Positions 18,510 through 29,702 of a stretch of 64,000 nucleotides of DNA are shown in pieces. Source of the stretch: Virgibacillus dokdonensis (GTDB lineage: Bacteria; Bacillota; Bacilli; Bacillales; Amphibacillaceae); the NCBI RefSeq assembly GCF_900166595.1, contig NZ_LT745763.1, positions 3,792,525-3,856,524 of the forward strand. The letters are read 5' to 3'. The position numbers and the translations under genes are program-made. The notes below the pieces were generated by a model. It worked only from the letters and a program-made list of their open reading frames with translations. It was not told where the DNA came from and ran no database searches. Each line of letters begins with the position of its first letter. Within the stretch, counting starts at the first letter, position 1.

Positions 18510-19576
18510 TTGTCAAATTAAGCGAGACAACATGCTTTTATCAAAATCCTGACCGACATAATCTATGAAACACTCCATTGGTGTTTTGTATTTCAATGAT
18601 TTCCTTGGTATGTTATTCCGTCGGAGTGCAACCTCAGAAATATACTCTTGTGACACAGGATTAAAGTCCATTTCTTTTGGTAGCCCATTCTTTCTCAGAA
18701 GACCGTTGGAATGCTCATTTAGCCCCCTTTGGGATGGCGTTCCAGGATCTGCAAAATAAATATCAACATCTTGTTCATTGCTGATGGATTTCCAATTGGA
18801 AAACTCTTTCCCGCAGTCAAAGATAATGGACTTAAATAAGTGTTTTGGTAATCGCTCAAACCATTGATTGAGCGATGTTTCAATATTGGTTGCCTGTCTA
18901 CCAGCTGGTTTAATTGCGATGATGCATTTTGTTAAACGCTCAACAAGCGTGATAACAGCGCTCTTGTGATGACGTCCCACAATGGTATCTCCTTCTAGAT
19001 GACCAAATTCTTTCTTGTAATTTGGGTGATCGTGATCACGATCAAGGATGGTGCGGCGAAATTTTTGTTTTCCTCTTCTTTCCTGGTGACCATTTGGTTT
19101 GCGTTTGCCTTGCATAGGTAAATCATTTTGGTTAAATTCGCCTGATGAAAACTTTCGATAAAGCGTGCGCATGCTGCAGGAGATAGTCTTTTCGTTTCGT
19201 CCGATTATTACATCAGGCGTCCAGCCATCGCGGACTTTTTCATGAATATAGGCTTTTTCGTTAGGTGTTAATTGAATCTTTTTACGACCACATGTCGCTT
19301 TATTCGCTTGATATTGTAGATAAACGTCTATCGCAGTAAGTCCTTCTTTCAGTTGTCTAATAACACGATAAACAGCTTCATGGCCACGCTTTAATTTATT
19401 GGCAATTTTTCGACCAGAAAGGCCGAATTCATGATATTCCTCTATGAATACCAGTTCTGTTTTGGTAAGATGGGTGTAGGACATGTCAGATACACTCTCC
19501 TTAACTTTGGTTGGTTATTCGTTGAGTATATCATGACATGTCTTTTTTGGTGTCTCGCTTAATTTTACAATCTAGG
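18510..19576 (-). mobile_element. IS30-family insertion sequence
   Basis: About 1.07 kb with inverted ends TTGTmAAATTAAGCGAGACA (near 18510 and 19570) and one transposase gene. The boundaries are inferred from GAT at 18507-18509 and 19577-19579, a possible 3-bp target duplication whose removal restores the interrupted kinase frame. The right end carries about six extra bases beyond the inverted repeat, so the exact tip is uncertain. Confidence 0.8.
18513..19484 (-). CDS. IS30-family transposase
   Basis: A 323-residue DDE transposase. The N-terminal helix-turn-helix region (LVFIEEYHEFGLSGRKIANK) is followed by the catalytic core: FGHLEGDTIVG (first Asp), SIIFDCGKEF (second Asp), and PSQRGLNEHSNGLLRKN carrying the Glu. 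The stop codon lies in the terminal repeat region at the extreme end of the element. ATG start. Confidence 0.88.
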   Translation of the reverse strand: MSYTHLTKTELVFIEEYHEFGLSGRKIANKLKRGHEAVYRVIRQLKEGLTAIDVYLQYQANKATCGRKKIQLTPNEKAYIHEKVRDGWTPDVIIGRNEKTISCSMRTLYRKFSSGEFNQNDLPMQGKRKPNGHQERRGKQKFRRTILDRDHDHPNYKKEFGHLEGDTIVGRHHKSAVITLVERLTKCIIAIKPAGRQATNIETSLNQWFERLPKHLFKSIIFDCGKEFSNWKSISNEQDVDIYFADPGTPSQRGLNEHSNGLLRKNGLPKEMDFNPVSQEYISEVALRRNNIPRKSLKYKTPMECFIDYVGQDFDKSMLSRLI

Positions 19577-20162
19577 GATGTAAATCATGATGGATCATCC
19601 CGTACCCATTTGTATTCTTAGGCAGCTTGTTCAGTTTACAAATGAAATTTTCCCATTTCTGCTTTATCAACTCGTTATTATGAATGACATCTGTAAAAAG
19701 TGTATCTTTATCCCAAGCTTTTCTTATTATGTTTGGATCTTTTGGTTGATAGAATTTGGATAGACGATGTATGTTCCCCAACGTCTTTCCCCAGGTATAG
19801 AAAAGGCTTGCATTCCATTCTTTATGATTAGAAACATTCACAAATTCCCCTTTTGCCTTTTCAAAACCGACTACATAACATGCTTCGTCCTTATTGAATA
19901 CTACTTCCATAAGCTTATTATTTATGGAAGCAATAGGAACCGTTACATTCATTCCAGATTCAGATAGATAGATGATCCAGTCTAACTCTGATGCAATCGA
20001 ATCCCTTTTATACATGGAACTGGGATAATACTTTATAATCAATGACACTTTATCGCTATTTGCTGCAAAAACATTGTTCGAGAACCCACCAATTAACTTT
20101 AAGTCTGATTCGTTTACCCCAAATAAGCTTGCCCCTTTGCGTAAATGTCTCCGATTAATAAT

Positions 20163-20661
20163 ATAATTCGCCCCCTTTTATAATTTAACGAATTATAAGA
20201 GAAGAAGTTTCATAATTGTTTTACTGATGAACAATAAATAAAACCTTGCAGAATGTACTAGAATATAAAAAAGCCTATGGATTGTTGCTAGAGTCTTTGA
20301 AGTAATTACGTAATAAAAATATGCAATAGAAAGTGTGAATAAGCTATCGAAAGCGAAAGCATTTAGCTAAATATGTAACACTAAAATGTAGTAGCAACGA
20401 AGCCTTGATACTTCCTCTAGAAGTCTATTACCAGCACTAATAGACTCATCATCATCTGAGTGTTGGATTAGACCATAATTTTACTTAACATTCCTTTTTC
20501 TATAGAATTGATGTGTTATCATCAGGTGTAACTCTCGAGCTAAGCCTGTAGTAGCGCAGAAGCAAATTGTATTTGCCCCCTTATTACATAAGCGTTCGTT
20601 CGTTAGTTAGTTATCAAGTTATCTCTTGAATAATTCAAGTAAATTCATAAATTTAACAGTA
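20163..20661. other. Intergenic region, no gene seen
   Basis: About 500 AT-rich bases upstream of the broken kinase gene. Contains a small palindrome GCAAATTGTATTTGC (about 20562-20576) and a GTTCGTTCGTTAGTTAGTTA micro-repeat (about 20590-20609). No coding frame with a ribosome site was found. Confidence 0.5.
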
Positions 20662-20725
20662 AAAAACACCTACAAGTCAAAAACAAGAAAAGTAATACCT
20701 ATTCTTAGTTAGTAGGTGTTTTTTG
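20662..20725. terminator. Terminator of the LXG/SUKH operon
   Basis: Arms AAAAAACACCTAC and GTAGGTGTTTTTT form a 13-bp stem, T-rich on both strands, located about 47 bases beyond the stop of the immunity gene. Confidence 0.8.
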
Positions 20726-20771
20726 TCCATTTTATTTTATTTTATTGTAACAAATTCATCATTATTAGTCG

Positions 20772-21317
20772 TTATTCAAATAGATTTTCCCACTCAACAT
20801 ACCAAAAAAATCCTGGTTGCATACATTTAATATCTACTCTCTCTAATTCGTTTTTTAACCAATTAATCACTACTTCTGGTATATCGTTATCAATAAAGGC
20901 ATCCTCACCTTTAACCTCTATTGCTTTATCAATCATGTTTACATAAGTTAATAGACACTCAGCAAATTGATTTAGAGAAGTATTAACAAATATTTCTTTA
21001 TAATTGTCTCCATTATTGAGTAACACTATATTTTCTTCTTTCTCAGTTATACATATTAAATCCCCTGCACTAGTTGTCCCCAAGAGCCAATACTTCTTAA
21101 ACTCTTCTGGCATATTGAATATATTGGTAATAGGTATGAATTGTGGTGAAGTAAACTCCAAATATGGAGGTGGAGTTTCAGGTAAACCTCCTATAGACAG
21201 AAATCTTTTTACTTCATCCGAAAATCCTGAATTCATTAAATCTTGGTTATTAAATTTAATTAACGGACCATTACTAATAACATCCCATTTATCACTAAAT
21301 TCTTCTGGTGTTATCAT
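20772..21317 (-). CDS. SUKH (SMI1/KNR4)-family immunity protein
   Basis: A 181-residue acidic protein with the SUKH layout: MITPEEFSDKW, then VKRFLSIGGLPETPPPY (about residues 36-52), YWLLGTTSAGDLICI (about 76-90) and VVLLNNG-like strands, ending LERVDIKCMQPGFFWYVEWE. SUKH proteins neutralise nuclease toxins of polymorphic toxin systems. Its ATG lies 4 bases after the stop of the LXG toxin gene, so the pair is co-translated, matching the YobL-YobK arrangement of B. subtilis. The specific SUKH subgroup is not certain. Confidence 0.8.
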   Translation of the reverse strand: MITPEEFSDKWDVISNGPLIKFNNQDLMNSGFSDEVKRFLSIGGLPETPPPYLEFTSPQFIPITNIFNMPEEFKKYWLLGTTSAGDLICITEKEENIVLLNNGDNYKEIFVNTSLNQFAECLLTYVNMIDKAIEVKGEDAFIDNDIPEVVINWLKNELERVDIKCMQPGFFWYVEWENLFE

Positions 21318-21321
21318 TTTA

Positions 21322-23085
21322 TCACCTTCCCGAATCTTTTATAAAGGTATCTAATCTACTAGCAATTTCATCATCTACCCCAGTAACACCCCACTCCTTT
21401 TCCACATTATGGATACCACCATATCCCGGATGCAAACTTTTTGGAAGGGCTACTGCTTGCCCACCTTCTCCAATATGATGGTGCCGCATTGGTTCTTGTA
21501 GGTATTCCTTATATTGTGGAAAGTGATTTAAAAACTGCTCATCTACCTTGGGTACACGCCCCCTCTTTATCAGAGACGTATTTTCTACACTCCAAAACTC
21601 AGGTTTACTTTTCAGTAGTGAATTAAAGAATTTTTTTGCATTTCTTTCCCACCCAGCAGCGTTAGTTCCTGAACGAGCTTTACCTTTAAAATTCATTTCA
21701 ACTACAAGCCTTGGGTCTACCAAATACTCTTTGTTGTACAATGTAAGGTCTCTGCCTCTATATCCTCTAACTTTATCATATTTACCATCGTTACTCCATT
21801 TATGGAGAGTAAGAGTCTCATAATTATTAACCTTATCCTTAACCTCTACTCTTTCCCCTCCACCATTCTTCATATTAACCAATTGGGGATTGACGTGGTC
21901 CTCAAGAGCTTTATCTCTTAGTATAAAGTTTGCGCCACCAGTTGAAAGGGCATAGTCTTTACCAAAAGTGAACTTCTCTGTCACTTTAGCCATTCCAGCT
22001 TTAGCTGCATCAACCTTTTTCCGATAATAGTTACCGCTAAAAGGCTTACTATCCAATAATTTCGGCGTTCTTCTCGCTGCGCCTAGTTTTGCAACTCCTG
22101 ATGCTCCTTTGACAGCCAAACTACCTGGTATTAAGGCAGGAATGGTCGCACCAGTAACGTACATAACTCCTTCACTTTCCGCAGTATCTGTGAAAGCTTG
22201 GGCAGTTGATTCTACTGCACGCATAGGGTCTTGTAAGAATTGTAACGCAGCTTGTGTGTAGGCATCAACTGTTTCATCTGCACTATCTTTTAACCAAGAT
22301 GGCTCCACGGGATCAGGAACAATACCAGACACGGCAACAACACCTGCATCCTTAACTACGGTTAGCAGTCCCGTAACCATGCCCGCAATGCTGTTTACTA
22401 TCCCTTTTTCAAAATCATCGACAGCTTTGTTAACACTACTGACAACATCCATGACACCTTCAAAGAAATTGGTATATTTCCTTTTTACGTTACCGGCCAA
22501 ATTATTGTATTCATCATCTGCATTTTCAAATCTTTTTACTTTGGAATTATATAAATCCCATAACTCGTCCATATTACGTTCCAGCTTTTTTCTCGTTGCT
22601 TCAATGCTCGTTTGGATTCGCTCCATATGGCGTCGGTTGAACTCACTTGCTTCTTTTTCCGCATCCGTTGGGTCATCAAACATACCGAAAAATGAAGAAG
22701 GTTGCTGATAGCTTTTGTTTAATGCCTTAAACAGATTATTAGTTATACCGCCCTCTATTTGCTTTAAATTCGCCCAAATATCATTACGATCCACACGCAT
22801 CATCGTATTTCTTGAAATGGGGGAAATAAATCTTGTAGTGTCTGTTACATAATTTTCAAACAGGGATAAAAGGTCATTGATCTGTGTTTCATAATTTGCA
22901 ATTTTTTCTTTCGAGGTGCTAATGTTCTGATCCCATGCTTCAACACTTTTTCCCTCATTTGTTTGCACAAAGTTACTCACTTTATCAAGTGAATCGTCCA
23001 TTTTTTCTAAAGCACACTTATATGTCCGAAGTTCTCCAATAATATCATCTAAAACCCCATAATTAATTTGTAAGTCACGCTTCAC
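21322..23085 (-). CDS. LXG-domain polymorphic toxin with C-terminal HNH/EndoVII-type nuclease
   Basis: A 587-residue protein. Residues 1-220 are a helical LXG-like targeting domain (start MKRDLQINYGVLDDIIGEL, long heptad-rich stretches). A hydrophobic glycine-rich middle (about 225-345) links to a C-terminal toxin domain. The last 60 residues read PMRHHHIGEGGQAVALPKSL then HPGYGGIHN, the His-rich pattern of HNH/Endo VII superfamily toxin nucleases. LXG proteins leave the cell by the type VII secretion system and kill neighbouring bacteria. No small LXG-partner genes or secretion genes are visible next to it. The stop is followed at once by the SUKH immunity gene. Confidence 0.85.
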   Translation of the reverse strand: MKRDLQINYGVLDDIIGELRTYKCALEKMDDSLDKVSNFVQTNEGKSVEAWDQNISTSKEKIANYETQINDLLSLFENYVTDTTRFISPISRNTMMRVDRNDIWANLKQIEGGITNNLFKALNKSYQQPSSFFGMFDDPTDAEKEASEFNRRHMERIQTSIEATRKKLERNMDELWDLYNSKVKRFENADDEYNNLAGNVKRKYTNFFEGVMDVVSSVNKAVDDFEKGIVNSIAGMVTGLLTVVKDAGVVAVSGIVPDPVEPSWLKDSADETVDAYTQAALQFLQDPMRAVESTAQAFTDTAESEGVMYVTGATIPALIPGSLAVKGASGVAKLGAARRTPKLLDSKPFSGNYYRKKVDAAKAGMAKVTEKFTFGKDYALSTGGANFILRDKALEDHVNPQLVNMKNGGGERVEVKDKVNNYETLTLHKWSNDGKYDKVRGYRGRDLTLYNKEYLVDPRLVVEMNFKGKARSGTNAAGWERNAKKFFNSLLKSKPEFWSVENTSLIKRGRVPKVDEQFLNHFPQYKEYLQEPMRHHHIGEGGQAVALPKSLHPGYGGIHNVEKEWGVTGVDDEIASRLDTFIKDSGR

Positions 23086-23610
23086 AAACTATCCCCCTTC
23101 TCCCTATACTTTTAATCCCCTTGCTTTTAAGACATTTCAGTTTTCTTCCTCTATATAAATCTTAATGGTAAAATAACCCATACACCATGCGTCTTTTTTC
23201 CTTGTTTTTACATAGGTTATTTTTACTATTAAAAACTGAAAAACACCATTATCTGTAACTAGTTTCAGTTATAGTTACAAGAGATAGTGTTATTAATAAG
23301 AAAACACAAAGGATGCGCTCCCTTCATTTTATCCACGCATCGACTATGCCCTCAAAAAGCAAACGGTTAGGACTTAAGATAAATGAAAACAACGGAACTA
23401 TCATGCTACATTCTGTTTTTCTATTTTACTTTACGATAAGATGTGATCGTGCATCATGACGAAGAATAAGGTAAAATAGCACTAGGAATAACGACCTCCT
23501 TTACATAGGTAATATTTTTTTTGATAAAATTCAATCATCTACGTTTAAAACTAGTAATCTAGTTTTATATAAAAAACATACTAAATATTCTAGTTAATAG
23601 GAGGTAAAAG
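23086..23610. other. Intergenic region between the divergent LXG and CapA genes
   Basis: About 525 bases presumably holding both promoters. On the minus strand AAAGGAGGT (about 23494) precedes a 17-codon open frame that I do not regard as a gene. No operator or structured RNA was recognised. Confidence 0.4.
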
Positions 23611-25098
23611 ATGAATAGAAAAAGAAGGCGAAGAAAATTAAAGAAGAGAGCATGGGTGCTCCTTGCCGTCATATTGCTTGGTATAGGCACTATCATTTTC
23701 TCCATTACAGGAGGAGATAGTTCGCCATCAGAGGCAAAAAAAGAAGCAGAACAGAATCCGCCCATGCTAACAAAAGACTCCGTGAAAGAACTAACCAAGC
23801 AAGCAGAGGACGTTTTAAAGCAAGTAGCATCATCAGGCGGTTCACCGGAAGCAATAGATGAACTAAGCCAGTTTATTAAACAATCCGAGCAAACCAAAGT
23901 GAATGATGAAGTGTTAGAAGATTATTGGCAACAACTAACAATCTGCTTGAAAGCGATTGCTTCCTATCAAGAACCAAAAACAGAGGAAAAAGCATTAGGA
24001 AAAGTATATCCGGCATACTTAACTGCATTAGAAAAACTAAAAGAAGCCCATCCGTCCTTAGACATGGAAGAAATTAATCCATACCATTGGTTTTATGCTG
24101 CAGCTGCCAATTATGAACAAGGACAACAGAAAGAAGGGCAAATAACGCTGAGCATGGTAGGAGATACTTCTTTCGGTACTTATCCTGAAGCTCCTGACCA
24201 TTTACAATTTGATACGGTTTTTGAAAAGAATAATGGCGACAACCAATACGTTTTTAAAAACAGCCTGCCTTGGTTTCACTCCGATGATTATACCGTGATC
24301 AATGCAGAAAGTGCTTTTACGACAGAAGCGGAGGCACAAGATAAAAAGTGGCGTATAAAAAGTCATCCTACCTATGCAGCTTTTTTGCCAGCTAGCGGCG
24401 TTGAAGCAGCGAATCTAGCAAACAACCATACAATGGATTATTTTGAAGCTGGATATGAAGATACGTTGGAAGCTTTTAAGAAGCATGATGTTGCTGTGTT
24501 TAATGAAGATATGCCACTTACTAAAAACATCAACGGTATGGAAACAGTATTTCTAGGCTACGATTATCGATATAGAAAGTCCACGGACTCATACTTACAA
24601 CATATTATTCAAGACGTGCAAACATATAAAAAAGAAGATAATTTAGTCATTGTGAACATGCATTGGGGAATTGAATATATGGAAATACCTGCTGCCTATC
24701 AAACAAAATTTGGACATGCCATCATTGATGCAGGAGCAGATATTATTATTGGTCACCACCCCCATCGTTTACAAAGCGTTGAAAAATACAATGGAAAATA
24801 TATCATTTACAGCATGGGAGATTATGCTTTTGGTGCTGATCCAACATTAAAATCTAGACAGACAGCGATTTTCCGGCTTACGTTTGCCAAAGAAAATAAT
24901 GCTGTTATCACAAAAGGACTACGCATTGTTCCAACGTTAGAAAATTCCAATGATAGCGAAACAGAAAATAATTACCAACCACTTCCGGTATTTGGAAAAG
25001 ATGCAAAGGACATTGTTGACGAGTTGGTTAGAATTAGCAGCATTATTCCAAATGGTGTTACGGAATATGATTATTTTGATCCATTTCTGGACATGTAA
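23611..25098 (+). CDS. CapA-family metallophosphoesterase-like protein
   Basis: A 495-residue membrane-anchored protein. A basic N-terminus and one transmembrane helix (residues about 13-32) precede a helical linker and a CapA/PgsA-type calcineurin-like domain: GDTSFG (194-199), NAESAF, NLANNHTMDYF, VNMHWGIEYM and IIGHHPHRLQ. CapA homologues are linked to poly-gamma-glutamate or capsule anchoring, but this copy stands alone without pgsBC, so its role is open. Length and linker exceed the usual 350-400 residues. ATG start after AGGAGG. Confidence 0.85.
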   Translation: MNRKRRRRKLKKRAWVLLAVILLGIGTIIFSITGGDSSPSEAKKEAEQNPPMLTKDSVKELTKQAEDVLKQVASSGGSPEAIDELSQFIKQSEQTKVNDEVLEDYWQQLTICLKAIASYQEPKTEEKALGKVYPAYLTALEKLKEAHPSLDMEEINPYHWFYAAAANYEQGQQKEGQITLSMVGDTSFGTYPEAPDHLQFDTVFEKNNGDNQYVFKNSLPWFHSDDYTVINAESAFTTEAEAQDKKWRIKSHPTYAAFLPASGVEAANLANNHTMDYFEAGYEDTLEAFKKHDVAVFNEDMPLTKNINGMETVFLGYDYRYRKSTDSYLQHIIQDVQTYKKEDNLVIVNMHWGIEYMEIPAAYQTKFGHAIIDAGADIIIGHHPHRLQSVEKYNGKYIIYSMGDYAFGADPTLKSRQTAIFRLTFAKENNAVITKGLRIVPTLENSNDSETENNYQPLPVFGKDAKDIVDELVRISSIIPNGVTEYDYFDPFLDM

Positions 25099-25276
25099 AT
25101 AGCAACATACAGCGATAAAGCGTTTAGGACATATGATTGGGGTTACGCTAGTTCAAGCAAAGTCAAATTATAAGACTCCTTCGAGAACCACGAAGACAAA
25201 GAAAGCGATCTTTGCTTTCTGAGGAAGCTGATATAGCTAGCAAGAAAGCAACATATTTTGAGGCAGCAATTTTTCC

Positions 25277-25319
25277 AACGAAGGATGATCACCAAACTTT
25301 TGTGGTGGCATCCTTCGTT
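25277..25319. terminator. Bidirectional terminator between CapA and bioD
   Basis: Stem AACGAAGGATG/CATCCTTCGTT extended inside by CACCA/TGGTG, with TTTT on the plus strand and TTGGAAAAATT on the minus strand. Serves the convergent CapA and biotin transcripts. Confidence 0.8.
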
Positions 25320-25418
25320 TTAAGACTTAAATTTCAGGTTTTCCTATTGTGTGTAAATAAGCCAAACAAGTATATTTTATTGGACTCTTATATCGCACCT
25401 TTTTCTATGGAGCATAGA

Positions 25419-27284
<1,866 letters not shown>

Positions 27285-27298
<14 letters not shown>

Positions 27299-28631
27299 GG
27301 CTCACCTCATGAATCGCAGCTTTCATAATGCCAACCATTGCTTCTATTTCTTCTACGGTAGTAGCGAGCGGTGGCATAAAAACGATGGTATTTCCAATTG
27401 GTCTTGTCAACATACCCAGATCCCTCATTTTTAAAGATACGAGGTAACCGACTCTTTTTTCAGGAGGAAATGGCTCCCTTGTCTCCTGATTAGCCACGAG
27501 TTCTATCCCGCACATAAAGCCAAGCTGCCTCACATCGCCTACCGTTGGAAGTGCATACAGTTGCTGAAGAATTTCCCCCATCTCTTTTGCTTTAGTGGCT
27601 ACACTTTCAACGATTTGCTCTTCCTTAAATAATGTTATATTTTCGAGGGCAACTGCACATCCAAGCTGGTTTCCTGTATACGAATGCCCATGGAAAAAAG
27701 TCTTCATTTGATTATAATCGTCATAAAAAGCTTGATAAATATCCTCTGTCGTTAGCGTTGCAGCAATTGGTAAATAACCTCCTGTTATACCTTTTCCAAC
27801 CGCCATAAAATCTGGTTGAACTTGTTCGTGTTCACAAGCAAACATTTTCCCTGTCCGTCCAAAACCTGTCGCGACTTCATCTACAATCATGAGGATATTA
27901 TATTGATCGCAAAGCTCTCGTACGCCTGTTAAAAATCCATCTGGCATTACAATCATCCCAGATGCTCCTTGAACCATAGACTCGATCGAAAGCGCCGCAA
28001 TTTCTGCATGTTTTTCCATAAGTAACTGCTCTAATGCATACAAACATGTATCACGGCATTGTATAGGGTCACCACTTGAAGAACGATACACATAGGGGGT
28101 TGGCGCTTTATAGCTTTCAAACATTAACGGCCCATAAATATGATGAAAAAGTTCGATCGAACCAACGCTCACAGCGCCAATAGTATCGCCATGGTAACCA
28201 TTTTGCATGGCAATAAACTTCTGCTTTTCTGGCCTGCCGATATTCATCCAATATTGAAAAGCCATTTTAAGCGCGATTTCCATCGCCGTAGCGCCACTGT
28301 CTGAATAAAAAACTCTCGTTAGATTTTCAGGGCTGACTTTAACCAGCTCTTCTGCTAATTCTGTTGCAGGCACATTGGTCATTCCTAAAAGGGTAGAATG
28401 AGCAATTTTCTCAAGTTGTTGTTTAATTGCCTCATCTAATTTCTGCTTGCGATGACCATGTACATTTAACCAAACGGAAGAAAAACCGTCGTAATATTCC
28501 TTGCCATAGATGTCTTTCACCTTTACTCCTTTCCCTTCCTCAATAATTAAAGGGTCAAGATCATAATCCTTCATTTGTGTAAATGGTAGCCATAAATGCT
28601 TTTTACTTTTTTCTATTAGTTCTTGTTGCAA
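27285..28631 (-). CDS. bioA: Adenosylmethionine--8-amino-7-oxononanoate aminotransferase
   Basis: A 448-residue class III aminotransferase. [13 protein letters not shown] at the N-terminus, [19 protein letters not shown] (about residues 110-128), [15 protein letters not shown] and the PLP lysine in [12 protein letters not shown] support BioA. It uses S-adenosylmethionine (or lysine in some Bacillus enzymes) as amino donor to make 7,8-diaminopelargonate. It starts 3 bases after the stop of bioW. Confidence 0.93.
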
Positions 28632-28634
28632 TGC

Positions 28635-29414
28635 TTATCCCTCCCATGTAATCAATACTGGTTGATTTTCCAAATAATTTATGTATGAGCGTATGTCCTT
28701 CTGCCCGTCCACAAAGAAAATTCTACAACCCCTTTCATCTCCGTACGCTTTTATATTTTCAATACGCTGATAACCCATTTTTCTACTAGCAACGTAACCT
28801 GTCGTATAATCGGGATCATCTGACCAGCATAGTTCTGCAATAGTAGCAGGATGATTATTTACTTTCGCAGCTAGCGCAAGCGCTTCTCTTATTCTAGAAT
28901 TAGCGGAAACATGATGATAACGTACCCATTTTTCAAAATCATTGCCCCGCCAATCTAATCTAGACACCCGAACTCCTTTTTCTTCTCGATCATCCAAGCG
29001 TTTACCTGAATGGGCATCTATTAAAACAGCTCCTCGCATAGACGAATATTGCGAAACAGTTTTAACGGCGCGGTCTATCACTTTTTTAGGGAGCCCTATT
29101 ATTTCTAACAGTTGAAAAGCAACTGTTTTTCCTTCTTTTAAAAAGGTGTCTCTTTCTCTCACAAATCTTTCTACATTCGTCCATCTTTCTAAAGGTTGCA
29201 CATATGTTACTGACTCAGGAATACTTTCTAATTGAATTTGCATAAAATCTGGTCTTCCCTTGCAATGCGTTAGTCCCTTTTCTAATAAATACATGGCAAC
29301 TTGTTGAATATTAGAAAAACGAGCAATCCGCTCTCCGCCAGAAATATGTGTCCCCCCTTGTTCGTGACTACCGCCTTGAGCTGCCCTCATTCGTAAGTTA
29401 TATAATTTATCCAC
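28635..29414 (-). CDS. bioW: 6-carboxyhexanoate--CoA ligase (pimeloyl-CoA synthetase)
   Basis: A 259-residue enzyme, exactly the length of B. subtilis BioW, that activates pimelate to pimeloyl-CoA. The N-terminus LYNLRMRAAQGGSHEQGGTH and the internal RGAVLIDAHSGKRLD and GVRVSRLDW are characteristic. The GTG start has AGGGAGGTG 8 bases upstream. First gene of bioW-bioA-bioF-bioD. No bioB, bioI or bioY accompanies it here, so biotin synthase and the pimelate source must lie elsewhere if present. Confidence 0.93.
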   Translation of the reverse strand: MDKLYNLRMRAAQGGSHEQGGTHISGGERIARFSNIQQVAMYLLEKGLTHCKGRPDFMQIQLESIPESVTYVQPLERWTNVERFVRERDTFLKEGKTVAFQLLEIIGLPKKVIDRAVKTVSQYSSMRGAVLIDAHSGKRLDDREEKGVRVSRLDWRGNDFEKWVRYHHVSANSRIREALALAAKVNNHPATIAELCWSDDPDYTTGYVASRKMGYQRIENIKAYGDERGCRIFFVDGQKDIRSYINYLENQPVLITWEG

Positions 29415-29433
29415 TACTATTTCACCTCCCTAT

Positions 29434-29496
29434 TTGTTAACCAATTTAATTTTAGGTTTACAATTAAATTGTATGCTCCCCTTTTCCAACTGTCAA
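29434..29496 (-). promoter_or_regulatory. Biotin operon promoter with BirA operator
   Basis: Minus-strand promoter TTGACA (29496-29491), 17-base spacer, TACAAT (29473-29468). Immediately downstream is TTGTTAACC (29434-29442) paired across 12 bases with GGTTTACAA (29455-29463), the bacillar BirA operator pattern. Biotinyl-AMP-bound BirA would shut off bioWAFD when biotin is ample. Confidence 0.88.
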
Positions 29497-29574
29497 TAGG
29501 TTAAGAGAAACTTGGATTTTGACAAATCTTTATGAAAATCGATCGTTTTTCTATTCGAAAACTGTAGATTAAAA

Positions 29575-29650
29575 CAAAAACTTTCACCAATTATTGATGG
29601 CGAAAGCAGTCACTTTTGCTTATACGATAGTCCCGAAACAGGATACTTTG
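29575..29650. repeat. Dispersed intergenic repeat, degenerate copy D
   Basis: The segment TCACCAATTATTGATGGCG followed by AAAGCAGTCA-C-TTTTGCTTATACGATAG aligns with copy A (TCACCAAATCTTATGGCAG, then TTTTGCTTATACTATAA). The flanks have decayed. Assigned by eye only. Confidence 0.4.
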
Positions 29651-29702
29651 CTATAATATAAAAAGAAGAAAAGTCTTTTTTAAAACCTCTCGTTTATTAT
29701 TT

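Larger units (their letters stand above)
18118..20162 (-). pseudogene. Aminoglycoside phosphotransferase-like kinase split by an IS30 element
   Basis: The N-terminal part (reading from about 20162: RRHLRKGASLFGV, LIGGFSNNVF...) reaches the catalytic loop GMIHHDLH; the C-terminal part continues NHKNFYLYQNELVLFDFGDS and on to the stop. Joining the halves at an ATC triplet present at both junctions restores HHDLHQNHKNF in frame, the APH/choline-kinase fold signature with its Mg-binding LFDFGD. The IS30 element fills the gap. The upstream end has AAAAGGGGG, but the codon at the right spacing is ATT, with no ATG, GTG or TTG until codon 43, so the original start may also be lost. Confidence 0.8.

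Noticed and set aside
23440..23500. 17-codon frame with a strong AAAGGAGG site upstream of the LXG gene
   Set aside because: Too short, no conserved features and an unusual start; more likely a chance ribosome-site match.
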